In this document: positions 55,439-63,124 of the stretch, piece after piece
Layout of the letters: each line of letters starts with the position of its first letter
Numbering within the stretch: position 1 is the first letter of the stretch
Assembly: GCA_949710005.1 (NCBI GenBank)
Contig: OX453279.1
Location: 15,344,256 to 15,408,255 of the forward strand
DNA: 64,000 nucleotides
Reading direction: 5' to 3'
Source: Ricordea florida
Taxonomy: Eukaryota > Cnidaria > Anthozoa > Corallimorpharia > Ricordeidae
Position numbers and translations under genes: made by a program
Notes under the pieces: generated by a model
The model's input: only the letters and a program-made list of their open reading frames with translations
Database searches by the model: none
What the model was told of the DNA's origin: nothing

Positions 55439-55915
55439 ATGGAACAACTAAAAGATTTACATTTTCAACAATTAAAAAATATTGCAAAAGAGTTGAAAAT
55501 TAAAGGGCGAACAAAAATGAATAAAGAAAATTTAATTAAAAGTATTAAAAAATTTTCAGAGGAGGAAATCATTAATAAAATTAAAAAAGATGCTATTAAT
55601 AATAAATATTATTGTATCCATAAAAAGTGTAAATATTTTTGTAAAGAGTGTTGCGGGTCGCAATTATGTATGCATAATAAAATTAAATATTGTTGTAAAG
55701 AATGTAAAGGATCAAAATTTTGTATTCACAATAAACAGAAAACACATTGTAAAGAATGTGGTGGGTCACAATTATGTATACACAACAGACAGAAAACACA
55801 TTGTAAAGATTGTGGAGGATCACAAATATGTGGGCATAAAAAACAGAAAGCACATTGTAGAGAATGTAAAAAAAAAAAAAAAAAAATGAATTATGATTTA
55901 AATATATATATATAA
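55439..55915 (+). CDS. SAP-like / Cys-His repeat protein, 158 aa
   Basis: Start chosen at the first ATG (55439); the frame is open from TTG 55421 but that codon overlaps the promoter-like box. Residues about 4-39 resemble a SAP/Rho-N helix-extended-loop-helix (LKDLHFQQLKNIAKEL...NLIKSIKKF), a nucleic-acid-binding fold. Residues about 57-145 hold repeated Cys-His units of the form CIHNKQKxxCKECGGSQL, five to six copies, probably zinc-binding. Such repeats are known from large DNA viruses and protists. After a run of 18 A's the last residues (KKMNYDLNIYI) are encoded by the promoter box of the next gene, so the C-terminal tail may be an accident of a homopolymer length change. Function probably DNA or RNA binding. 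Confidence 0.75.
   Translation: MEQLKDLHFQQLKNIAKELKIKGRTKMNKENLIKSIKKFSEEEIINKIKKDAINNKYYCIHKKCKYFCKECCGSQLCMHNKIKYCCKECKGSKFCIHNKQKTHCKECGGSQLCIHNRQKTHCKDCGGSQICGHKKQKAHCRECKKKKKKMNYDLNIYI
55885..55905 (+). promoter_or_regulatory. Promoter-like box before gene at 55925
   Basis: AATGAATTATGATTTAAATA, 19 nt before the ATG, identical to the box at 56621. It overlaps the 3' end of the upstream gene. Confidence 0.62.
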
Positions 55916-55924
55916 AAAAAAAAG

Positions 55925-56584
55925 ATGGAAAGAATAGTAAAAAATTTAAATAGAGGAAAAAAAACTATTAATATTAAATATTATAATAGAAAAGAACTGA
56001 GTTTTTGTGGTTTTATATATAGAATAAGAAAAAATTTGTTAAAAAATATATCAAAAAATCGTGGTTTTATTGAAAAAAATAGATATATTTATTTTAAAAT
56101 TATTTATGTTGAAAAAGATAATGATAATGATAATGAATATAGTATTAATTATTACTTTGATATAAAATTTGGTGTTAATGGTATATGTTTTAATAAATTT
56201 GTAAAACATTTATTAAATAGTGCTAATGAAGATTATAAAAAATTTATAAAAGAATATGTTAATGAACGTATAACGTGTGATTTTTATAATGGGGGATTTG
56301 ATATTTTGAAATATTATGATAGATGTTATGATGAATATTATGTTACAGATTTTGGTTATTATGATAAGGAATGTAATATTAAAAAGTTTGATAACAATTT
56401 TATTGTTAAATCATTAACTGTTGCTATGTGTAGAAATGAAGATAAAATAGAACATAAAAACAAATTCTACAAAGACTTGTATGATGATTTAATGGAAGTA
56501 GCATGGGATACAGATAGAGTTTTAGATTGGTGTCTTGATTTTGAGGAGTCAAGGGATTTGAAAGAACGTTGGGGAAAAAATTAA
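55925..56584 (+). CDS. Unknown protein, 219 aa
   Basis: ATG 55925, ten bases after the upstream stop. The protein is rich in Lys, Asn, Tyr and Ile, as expected from the base composition. N-terminal half: basic (MERIVKNLNRGKK, FIYRIRKNLLKNIS). Middle: acidic DNDNDNE loop and YYFDIKFGVNGICFNKFVKH. The C-terminus has the charged, Trp-containing stretch LMEVAWDTDRVLDWCLDFEE and ends RWGKN. No signal peptide or membrane segment. I do not recognise the family; an early/regulatory viral role is only a guess from its position and strand. Confidence 0.7.
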   Translation: MERIVKNLNRGKKTINIKYYNRKELSFCGFIYRIRKNLLKNISKNRGFIEKNRYIYFKIIYVEKDNDNDNEYSINYYFDIKFGVNGICFNKFVKHLLNSANEDYKKFIKEYVNERITCDFYNGGFDILKYYDRCYDEYYVTDFGYYDKECNIKKFDNNFIVKSLTVAMCRNEDKIEHKNKFYKDLYDDLMEVAWDTDRVLDWCLDFEESRDLKERWGKN

Positions 56585-56620
56585 GTTATATAAAGCTTAT
56601 ATGTGTTAAATAAAAAAAAA

Positions 56621-56641
56621 AATGAATTATGATTTAAATAT
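56621..56641 (+). promoter_or_regulatory. Promoter-like box before gene at 56663
   Basis: AATGAATTATGATTTAAATA, 21 nt before the ATG. Confidence 0.62.
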
Positions 56642-56662
56642 TTAAAATATAAAATAAAAATA

Positions 56663-56953
56663 ATGAATAAAGAAGGTCAACAATATAAAATTATTAAAAT
56701 TAGTACAAAGGATTTAATAGATTATTTAAAAAAAAATGGAATAAAAGATATTAATTATAATGTTGCTAATAATGTATTAAATAAATTACATAAAAAATTT
56801 GGAGGAGATAAAGTAATTACATTAGAAGAAATTCAAGAAGAAAAAAAAGAACAAAGAGCTAAAGCGGCTAAGGCATATGGAATAGAAAATGATCCTAATA
56901 TAAGTGATGAAGAAATGTTGAAAAAATTAAGGGCAAGATTAATTAAAAACTAA
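56663..56953 (+). CDS. Unknown small protein, 96 aa
   Basis: Complete frame from ATG 56663. Charged and helical: STKDLIDYLKKNGIKDINYN, a NVLNKLHKKFGGDKVITLEE block, and a coiled-coil-like EEIQEEKKEQRAKAAKAYG. The last third (DPNISDEEMLKKLRARL) resembles a small helix-loop-helix. No known domain recognised. It is the last plus-strand gene; the minus-strand gene array ends 40 bp further on. Confidence 0.65.
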   Translation: MNKEGQQYKIIKISTKDLIDYLKKNGIKDINYNVANNVLNKLHKKFGGDKVITLEEIQEEKKEQRAKAAKAYGIENDPNISDEEMLKKLRARLIKN

Positions 56954-56992
56954 TTATGTTATATAACCTAAATAATGGTTACATAACAAAAT

Positions 56993-57628
56993 TTATCTAA
57001 ATCTTAAACTAAAAGTTATGGGAGATCCCTTCAGATCAAGTTTTTTCCATTGATTGTCTAATATACTTAAATCAAAGTGGTTTATAACGCTATCATATTT
57101 TCGAACTGGAATTGTTGGATAATCCTTTGAGGGAATGTTTGCAAGTAGGGTTGATGGTGAGAGTTTAACAAGTTCTCCATATTTTGTTTTATTCATATAT
57201 GAAGACTTATTATCAACTATACTACACATAAGTCTCAGTGGTTCCTTAATTTGTATATTTATAGGGTATAATTTACCGGGTTTTATGATTTCAGGCACCC
57301 CTAAACCAATCGAAAACGCTCTAGTAAGTTTAATGTTAAAGTTCTTATTTGAATATAGATAGTCAATAGTATCAGTCTCAATTATTGTTATCTTTTCCCT
57401 ATCTGGATCATTAAAAAAGATCGATTGAATATTACGAAGAGAATATGTACCCGGTTCAATTATTATGAAGCCAAGATTCCTATAATTTAATAATATCTGT
57501 TGATTCTTGAAATTAATCAATCTTTTGGTTTGTATATTACAATCTAGTAGCTGTATATCCTTAATATTTTTAAGCGGAGGGTCTAAATAAATCCTTGTTT
57601 CAGAATCATACATGGTAATGCTCAACAT
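56993..57628 (-). CDS. Candidate jelly-roll / penton-like minor capsid protein, 211 aa
   Basis: Start at ATG 57628, 18 nt after the box TCTAAAGAC (57647-57655). An alternative ATG lies at 57613. Sequence is beta-rich with no membrane segment. It opens with ITMYDSETRIYLDPPLKN and ends NHFDLSILDNQWKKLDL followed by GSPITFSLRFR. An ending of this kind (a strand with L-D, a turn, then G-S/P and an alternating hydrophobic strand) is common in single jelly-roll capsid proteins. The length also fits a penton-like protein. The assignment rests on this pattern and gene context only. Confidence 0.5.
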   Translation of the reverse strand: MLSITMYDSETRIYLDPPLKNIKDIQLLDCNIQTKRLINFKNQQILLNYRNLGFIIIEPGTYSLRNIQSIFFNDPDREKITIIETDTIDYLYSNKNFNIKLTRAFSIGLGVPEIIKPGKLYPINIQIKEPLRLMCSIVDNKSSYMNKTKYGELVKLSPSTLLANIPSKDYPTIPVRKYDSVINHFDLSILDNQWKKLDLKGSPITFSLRFR

Positions 57629-57908
57629 TTTCCACGTAGTGGGGAGGTCTTTAGACCGATTTGTTTTCAGCGAAGCCGGTCTTTAGATCTGATTACTTCA
57701 TCTTCACCTTTTTAAATTTGCATTGACGTAATCACATTCCTGAGCGACGTTAGAAACGGGCCTTTTTAAAGTAAACATAAAATCTACTTTCAAACTTTAA
57801 AACCGCTTTACATTTTGCTTGTTGCTATGTCGTAAAAGTATGCAATCTATTGTTTTACACGTGAAAACTAATTTGCAAACAATCATAATCACGTGAAATA
57901 CTCATGAA
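57629..57908. other. Intergenic region with palindromic and E-box-like sequences
   Basis: 280 bp without a gene. It contains the promoter-like box of the 211-aa gene, a GC-rich unit at 57668-57687 (CAGCGAAGCCGGTCTTTAGA), and two CACGTGAAA sequences (57859 and 57892). It is the longest gap in the minus-strand array, less AT-rich than its neighbours. No clear origin features. Confidence 0.4.
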
Positions 57909-59573
57909 CTACCGAAATAGATACCACGCTAATCCACCAGCGACAATTATAAATGCTAATATATTCTTTTCATGTTGCGTTGAGTTAATATACCCCGGGC
58001 CAGCAGAGCTGATATTATTTTCCTGTTTCATCGAGTATGTTTTCGTTGAGGTTTTTGGTTCCTGTTGGTTTTTGCTCCGCGGCCCGTAGGGTCTCTTCGT
58101 TTCAGTTCCACCTTCCGGGAGAATATGAGGCAACTTTAACTTTGAAGACCCTAAATTATGACTTATTCCAACTTGTTTTGCTTCAGTGTTTAGGGAATTA
58201 TTCACACCAAAATTCATATCATTACTCGCTTTCATGAGTTTGTTATTAAAACCGGTAACGCTTTCAGTATTGATTATCATATTACTAGGCATCAACCATA
58301 CACCAGGAGCAATAGCTAAATCAAGCCTTAATTTCGCTTCCTGTACAGCTAATTGATACCTTTGGATAGAACTAGAAATATCATTCTCAATCACACTACT
58401 TTCAAATAAAGCCAAGAATTCTTGTTGTGTCTCAATCGCACCACCACCATTACCATAAATTGAATTTCTAGTGTTAACTTGTGCTCCCAATATACAGTAA
58501 ACAAAAGCTTCAGCGGATCGATTCAATCTACCAAGTCCAGCTTTAGTGAGCCCATGTCCACTTGTTGGGATAAACCAAGCATATTTGAAATCAGCAAAGT
58601 CATCATTACGGATAAATGAAATGAGATTACCCTTTTCCTTCTTTCCAACTTCATCAGCGAATTTATTACCTTCACCAGGATATTTATCCGCATCAACATC
58701 ATAATTCCTTACAATATGCACATTTTGATATCCACCTCCTTTTCCATGATATCCTGAACCATAATCAAGGAATATATCTCCCAATCCTCCATTTCTTCCA
58801 CCTTTCCATCTAAAATCGGCCAAAGGCCTCCCCGCTCCGCGGAAGTCTGAATTATTATCAATTCCAAATTCAGCGCACAATCGTTGATATGCAACTTTAC
58901 TATATGGATTATTATTTATCACAAAAGGCTGCTCATCAGGCAGGGGAAGGTTTAATTCATATAATATCCTCCTTATTGTGAAATATATATGAAACTTAAT
59001 GAAGCTATTTACTACTTTAGGATAATTTAAACTTTCAAAAGGACTTATCCCACAACCAGATGTTGCACACCAAACTGCAAAGTTAAGTTGTTGTGGCCAA
59101 TAATTCATATCAGGACCATTCAACCATTTTCTACTCTGCTTTCCAAATTTGAAAGTAACAAATTGTGATGTAAATATGTTTCTCATCTTTGCTGTGAATT
59201 TCTTCTTATTTGACACGTATATATCCAGAGAGGTTAGCATTTTTGTTATATCGCTTGTAAAATCGTCAAAATTAACAGCGGGTATAGGATAGCTTTGGTT
59301 AGTTATAATTAAACTCTTTGGGAAAGACGCGGAGCGCCCCCGAAGGGATGAACTAAATTCTTTGTCATTTAAACCTAAATCTTTCCATAAAAGTCTTTTC
59401 ATATTAGGCGATATATAATCAGTCCATGTTTTTCCAGTAGGATCATCATTTGACATTATTGTTGTTCCATCAACTTTCCACTTAATGTAACCTCCATATG
59501 GATCAGACACAAATATAAATTGACTGTGATCAGCCTTTGGATACATATTTCTGAAATCATTGTATAATCCCAT
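57909..59573 (-). CDS. Large virion-candidate protein with C-terminal membrane anchor, 554 aa
   Basis: ATG 59573, 25 nt after a box GATTTAAAAACATC (plus 59597-59610). The N-terminal 60 residues are mixed alpha/beta (QFIFVSDPYGGYIKWKVDG). Further on lie QLNFAVWCATSGCGISPFES near residues 170-190, and a Gly-rich segment (FRWKGGRNGGLGDIFLDYGS) near 255-275. From about 330 to 460 it is helical, with SAEAFVYCILGAQVNTRNS and AVQEAKLRLDLAIAPGVWL. The last 18 residues (ILAFIIVAGGLAWYLFR) form a membrane anchor. Gene size and place in the array suggest a major structural protein. I cannot assign it to a named capsid family. A GC-rich unit lies inside its coding region at 58071-58095 and others at 58826-58845 and 59329-59348. 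Confidence 0.75.
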   Translation of the reverse strand: MGLYNDFRNMYPKADHSQFIFVSDPYGGYIKWKVDGTTIMSNDDPTGKTWTDYISPNMKRLLWKDLGLNDKEFSSSLRGRSASFPKSLIITNQSYPIPAVNFDDFTSDITKMLTSLDIYVSNKKKFTAKMRNIFTSQFVTFKFGKQSRKWLNGPDMNYWPQQLNFAVWCATSGCGISPFESLNYPKVVNSFIKFHIYFTIRRILYELNLPLPDEQPFVINNNPYSKVAYQRLCAEFGIDNNSDFRGAGRPLADFRWKGGRNGGLGDIFLDYGSGYHGKGGGYQNVHIVRNYDVDADKYPGEGNKFADEVGKKEKGNLISFIRNDDFADFKYAWFIPTSGHGLTKAGLGRLNRSAEAFVYCILGAQVNTRNSIYGNGGGAIETQQEFLALFESSVIENDISSSIQRYQLAVQEAKLRLDLAIAPGVWLMPSNMIINTESVTGFNNKLMKASNDMNFGVNNSLNTEAKQVGISHNLGSSKLKLPHILPEGGTETKRPYGPRSKNQQEPKTSTKTYSMKQENNISSAGPGYINSTQHEKNILAFIIVAGGLAWYLFR

Positions 59574-59691
59574 CTTATTATTTACCTTGATAATAGGATG
59601 TTTTTAAATCAATACCGTTCTTTCTTAATACCAGCAAAACAATTAAATCCCACATCAGTTCTCTCATATGAAATTTTTAATGTGTGGGATC

Positions 59692-59723
59692 GGGCGGAGC
59701 CCTCCCCGGCTATGCCGGACCGG
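59692..59723. repeat. GC-rich palindromic unit (type 1)
   Basis: GGGCGGAGCCCTCCCCGGCT, continuing ATGCCGGACCGG. Two hairpins: GGGCGGAGCCC and CCGGCTATGCCGG. It forms the 3' end and stop codon of the 218-aa gene. A near copy is at 60420-60446. Confidence 0.8.
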
Positions 59724-60366
59724 TTAGTTCTTTTAATATTTCCTCTCGAACTTCTCTCTTTATTTGATTCATATTTAAGTTTTTTTCTGTATCTTTCTGA
59801 GTTTTTTGGCGGATTTCTTGTTTTAGTTTTTCAAACTTATCAACCTCTGATAAAATTAGAGAAAATTCTTGGTCAGATATAGCGTTATCTTTTAGAGCTT
59901 TTGAAACCAAGTCGTGAATGGTATTTACTTTTGCTTTTGCCAGAGAAACTGTCTGTTCATGTTTACTAACTTTATTAGAAAGTCGTTTAGAAGACGAACC
60001 AAATACAACTGATATTACACCAAAAATACCACCCACAGATCCTAATGGTATACCAACAACAGCCCCAAAACCAGTAAGAGAGGTGCCCAATCCACTTGCA
60101 GATAGGATAACTGAAAACACTCCACTACAAACACTGATTTTTGTAAATATACCTCTTGCTCTATTATATTTTTTCCTAACATCCTCATAATGTTTAATTT
60201 CCTTCTCAAGATTTTGTAGTACTTCACATGATTTTTGTAGTCTGAAATTATTAGGATCACCATTTATTGGTAATTGTGGATAAATAGAGCTTCCTCTTTG
60301 CGGGGAGGGGGCTTCCTGAATTTTCTCTGGACCGTTTACTCCGTAAATTCCATTGTAGTCATCCAT
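59710..60366 (-). CDS. Membrane protein with helical tail, 218 aa
   Basis: ATG 60366, 25 nt after the box TCTAAAGAT (60392-60400). Residues 1-70 are soluble with a Pro-rich segment. Residues 74-123 hold two Gly/Ser-rich hydrophobic segments (KISVCSGVFSVILSASGLG, then GIPLGSVGGIFGVISVVFG). From about 128 a long helical, charged tail follows, including SKHEQTVSLAKAKVNTIHDL and ILSEVDKFEKLKQEIRQ. The layout suggests a protein that inserts or bridges a membrane. The last residues and the stop come from a GC-rich palindromic unit. Family not recognised with certainty. Confidence 0.72.
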   Translation of the reverse strand: MDDYNGIYGVNGPEKIQEAPSPQRGSSIYPQLPINGDPNNFRLQKSCEVLQNLEKEIKHYEDVRKKYNRARGIFTKISVCSGVFSVILSASGLGTSLTGFGAVVGIPLGSVGGIFGVISVVFGSSSKRLSNKVSKHEQTVSLAKAKVNTIHDLVSKALKDNAISDQEFSLILSEVDKFEKLKQEIRQKTQKDTEKNLNMNQIKREVREEILKELTGPA

Positions 60367-60396
60367 ATTGTATTTTACTGATCAACATGATATCTT

Positions 60397-60446
60397 TAGA
60401 CCCTTTTAGGGCCGCGATTGGGCGGAGCCCTCCCCAGCGAAGCTGG
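60397..60446. repeat. GC-rich palindromic units (two types joined)
   Basis: TAGACCCTTTTAGGGCCGCG at 60397-60416 and GGGCGGAGCCCTCCCCAGCG, continuing AAGCTGG, at 60420-60446. The first half overlaps the promoter-like box of the 218-aa gene. The second is 12 bp beyond the stop of the 469-aa gene, where it could act as a terminator hairpin. Confidence 0.78.
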
Positions 60447-60457
60447 AAGCAAATTTG

Positions 60458-61867
60458 TTACTTTCTCTTCTTTACACTTTCCACAAAATATAGAACCACA
60501 GCCATTATCAAAAGCCAAGCATTCTTACCTAAAAAGCTAATTACCTCACCAGCTGTTTTGAATAAAAAGCTTACAATTGCTCCAACCATCCCCGGTAATA
60601 TTTCACCGAGTTTCTTACCAAGAGCTTTCAAACCATTACCAACACCTTTCCCTAATGTGGATAAGCCTCTAGAAAGATTAGAAACTATAACTCCAATAAT
60701 TACCCCCACAGCACTAATAACAGAAAATACTGTAAAACCATACTTTTTGAAGATAGCCTTAACCCGTTCTCGTAATGGTAGATTTTTAAGTATTTCTTCA
60801 TTTTGGCTCTCAATCTCAGCTATTTTTTCTTGGTTGTAAATAATACTCTTTCTTGCTAGTTCTCTAAATTTATCAACTTCAGCTTGTAATCTTTCATCAC
60901 CTCTTTCTAAAATTGTTAAATTTGACTGCCCATTCTTATACTTATCTATTTCCTCTTTGTATAAATTAATTTCATTCAAAAGTGTATCTTTTTGTTTTTT
61001 TAGTTCTATATTTTGTTTAGCAGTTGCTTCAAAAAGACTTTTATTTTCTAATTGTTGTCTCTCAATGTTTTCACGAAGTTCTTTTTCTTTTTTAAGGAAT
61101 TCACGAATTTTTTCTTCGTTTTCTTTATATCTACTAATCTCCAAAGGATATACTTTTGTGGTTGCTTCCAATCCTTGTAATGCATTGGATAAATCCTTAA
61201 TTTTTTTATTCTTTTCATTCAATTGTGATAAAAGATCATCATTAGCTTCAACAATTTCTTCCGCTTTTTTACCTAGAGCATTAGTTATGGTAGCAGGTAG
61301 TTTTTTATTAATATCTCCATTTGCATTGAATAATTCATGCCATTTAATTTTTTTGGAGGCATCTCTAGGAATTGCGACTTCGATTTTACCCCACTCACTA
61401 TACCTGAATAAAAAACTAGGTTTAGCATATGGGAATTTTTTTAAAATATCATTCCAAGCGTCATTTTTGTTTTTTTCAATCTCATCTATAATTGATTTTG
61501 TTTTAGGTCTTGCACCTTCCTTCTCATAATTCCTATTACCTCTATTTTTAGATGTTAATAGAACTGGTATTTTTGATGATTTTCTACCAAGTAGTGGATT
61601 TTTGTCATCAAAATCATCAGGATTTTTTTCTTCCCCTAATCCAAGGGGGTCATCTTCTGTTAATTGTGTATATCCTGATTTTGATTTTTTACCGGAAATA
61701 TTTTTTCTAGGTGCTGGGATAGGTTTTTCAATTTTATCATCATCAGGGTTAATTACCTTAGTGGTTGATGATATTGGTTTCATTTCAATATGTTCTATAT
61801 CAACATCATCGTCTAGATCAGTTGGTTCAAAGTCTGGTACTTCTGGTAAATATCCTCCTTCTGCCAT
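60458..61867 (-). CDS. Coiled-coil protein with C-terminal membrane segments, 469 aa
   Basis: ATG 61867, 23 nt after the box TTTAAAGAT (61891-61899). The first 110 residues are acidic and disordered-looking (EPTDLDDDVDIEHIEMKP), then basic/acidic patches. A folded region at about 135-200 (WNDILKKFPYAKPSFLFRY, VAIPRDASKKIKWHELF) precedes a coiled coil at about 210-360 (LSQLNEKNKKIKDLSNALQ, KEKELRENIERQQLENKSL). Three hydrophobic segments follow near 378-398, 422-442 and 448-464, and the tail ends ESVKKRK. It may link the membrane to other virion parts, or act as a tape/scaffold. Function is inferred from layout only. Confidence 0.75.
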   Translation of the reverse strand: MAEGGYLPEVPDFEPTDLDDDVDIEHIEMKPISSTTKVINPDDDKIEKPIPAPRKNISGKKSKSGYTQLTEDDPLGLGEEKNPDDFDDKNPLLGRKSSKIPVLLTSKNRGNRNYEKEGARPKTKSIIDEIEKNKNDAWNDILKKFPYAKPSFLFRYSEWGKIEVAIPRDASKKIKWHELFNANGDINKKLPATITNALGKKAEEIVEANDDLLSQLNEKNKKIKDLSNALQGLEATTKVYPLEISRYKENEEKIREFLKKEKELRENIERQQLENKSLFEATAKQNIELKKQKDTLLNEINLYKEEIDKYKNGQSNLTILERGDERLQAEVDKFRELARKSIIYNQEKIAEIESQNEEILKNLPLRERVKAIFKKYGFTVFSVISAVGVIIGVIVSNLSRGLSTLGKGVGNGLKALGKKLGEILPGMVGAIVSFLFKTAGEVISFLGKNAWLLIMAVVLYFVESVKKRK

Positions 61868-61915
61868 GATTTTTTACTCATCAGTAAGAAATCTTTAAAC
61901 TGATCACAAAATTAA

Positions 61916-62308
61916 CTAAAAGAATTTACTTGCTGTATAACCTAATGCCAACATTCCACCGCCTACATATACCATTTCACCCATCTTTTGATTGTTACTT
62001 GGTCTATAATAATCACTAAATTTTGGTTCGTGCGTTTGAGCATAAAATTCTAAAGCTTCATCTGTATTAGAAATATTTTTTGAGGCTTGGTATTTATCAT
62101 CTTTTTGTTTTAATTTCCAATCAATTAGTTTCTGTCTTTTTTCTTGATATTCGGCGTAATCTTTTTGATATTTTTCTAATGCCTTATCGTGTCTTATTCG
62201 TTCTACGTCTGTTTTATCCCCTGAGAGATATTTTGCAAGATATGATCCGCCAACAAAGGCAGTTGCATTTAATACAGCTCCACCTAACATCATTGCTATT
62301 GTTGCCAT
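61916..62308 (-). CDS. Small membrane protein, 130 aa
   Basis: ATG 62308. A hydrophobic N-terminus (residues 3-25, MLGGAVLNATAFVGGSYLA) is followed by a charged helical middle (LEKYQKDYAEYQEKRQKLI) and a C-terminal hydrophobic stretch (GGGMLALGYTASKFF). It starts 2 nt after the stop of the 72-aa gene (62311) and has no box of its own, so the two are probably co-transcribed. Confidence 0.68.
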   Translation of the reverse strand: MATIAMMLGGAVLNATAFVGGSYLAKYLSGDKTDVERIRHDKALEKYQKDYAEYQEKRQKLIDWKLKQKDDKYQASKNISNTDEALEFYAQTHEPKFSDYYRPSNNQKMGEMVYVGGGMLALGYTASKFF

Positions 62309-62310
62309 AA

Positions 62311-62529
62311 TTATTTTGGTAAAATATTTTGATCCTCTAAATATGTTTTTAGATACATACTACCAGACAATACAGCTACCCATTTTGCATAATTTGTAAT
62401 ACTTGAGGATGGATCATTCATAAATGATTCTCTCATTGCTTTTTTAGCTACATATCCAACAGCAGCTGCTAACCCAATAAGTACTGCTGAATCAGTAACA
62501 GTTTTCACAAGTTTGTTTTCGGTTGACAT
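62311..62529 (-). CDS. Small membrane protein, 72 aa
   Basis: ATG 62529, 23 nt after the box TCTAAAGGT (62553-62561). Two hydrophobic stretches: AVLIGLAAAVGYVAKKAM at residues 14-31 and YAKWVAVLSGSMYLKTYL at about 47-64. Upstream sequence from the box to the ATG is very similar to that of the 469-aa gene (shared TTTCTTACTGAT and GTAAAAAAT). Confidence 0.68.
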   Translation of the reverse strand: MSTENKLVKTVTDSAVLIGLAAAVGYVAKKAMRESFMNDPSSSITNYAKWVAVLSGSMYLKTYLEDQNILPK

Positions 62530-62557
62530 ATTTTTTACTGTATCAGTAAGAAACCTT

Positions 62558-62584
62558 TAGACCCCTTTAGGGCCGCGAAGCAAA
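62558..62584. repeat. GC-rich palindromic unit (type 2)
   Basis: TAGACCCCTTTAGGGCCGCG, continuing AAGCAAA. Intergenic. Resembles the units at 60397-60416 and, reversed, at 58071-58095 and 62842-62866. Confidence 0.75.
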
Positions 62585-62593
62585 CTACTTTCC

Positions 62594-63079
62594 TCATATC
62601 ATCCCTTTTTTTGGTGGTTGTGGTGGATGCGTGAGTTGGGTAGTAATATTTGATTGTGGAACTTTAGTAGGAACTTGGGATAAATCAGGTATTCTATTTT
62701 TGTAATATCTCATAAAAATGTCAAATGCTGTAAACCCTATTCCTACAATAGATAAAACGGTTGTAAAAGATAGTTCTGGAAGCCATGCTTTAGTTTCACT
62801 CTCTTCATTTTTTATCTCTGCCTGTTCCTTTTCACGTTTCATTTGCTCCGCAGCCCGTAGGGTCTCCCTGGCTAACGCTTCTTTTGCTTTTTTATTATAT
62901 TCAGCTAATTTCTTACCCGCTGCAACCTTTTTAGGATCTTTTTCTCTCTTTTTAGAAGTATTACCTTCAATTTTTTCTTTTGGTGGGTCTCTAGTAATTT
63001 GTTCCGCATAGCGAGGAGGGGATTCGCCCCGATCAACAACTTCTGTTCCTCCTTCACTTAGTTCAGTTCGGTCAGACAT
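62594..63079 (-). CDS. Membrane protein with PPxY motif, 161 aa
   Basis: Start chosen at ATG 63079 (MSDRTELSEGG), 26 nt after the box TTTAAAGAT (63106-63114). The frame stays open to 63097, but that upstream start would be a TTG and only 8 nt from the box. The N-terminus is acidic and holds PPRY at residues 21-24. A Lys/Glu-rich helical region follows (KVAAGKKLAEYNKKAKEAL). A hydrophobic segment lies at about 103-121 (LSFTTVLSIVGIGFTAFDIF), and a short Pro-rich tail ends the protein. Two GC-rich units fall inside the coding region (63004-63030 and 62842-62866); the first encodes the PPRY motif. Confidence 0.72.
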   Translation of the reverse strand: MSDRTELSEGGTEVVDRGESPPRYAEQITRDPPKEKIEGNTSKKREKDPKKVAAGKKLAEYNKKAKEALARETLRAAEQMKREKEQAEIKNEESETKAWLPELSFTTVLSIVGIGFTAFDIFMRYYKNRIPDLSQVPTKVPQSNITTQLTHPPQPPKKGMI

Positions 63080-63124
63080 TATTATTTTATTTAACAAAGT
63101 AAAGAATCTTTAAATCAGTTGTGC

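Noticed and set aside
60957..61529. 190-codon plus-strand frame rich in Phe, Ser and Leu
   Set aside because: Antisense to the Lys/Glu-rich coiled coil of the 469-aa gene; that composition is produced automatically on the opposite strand.
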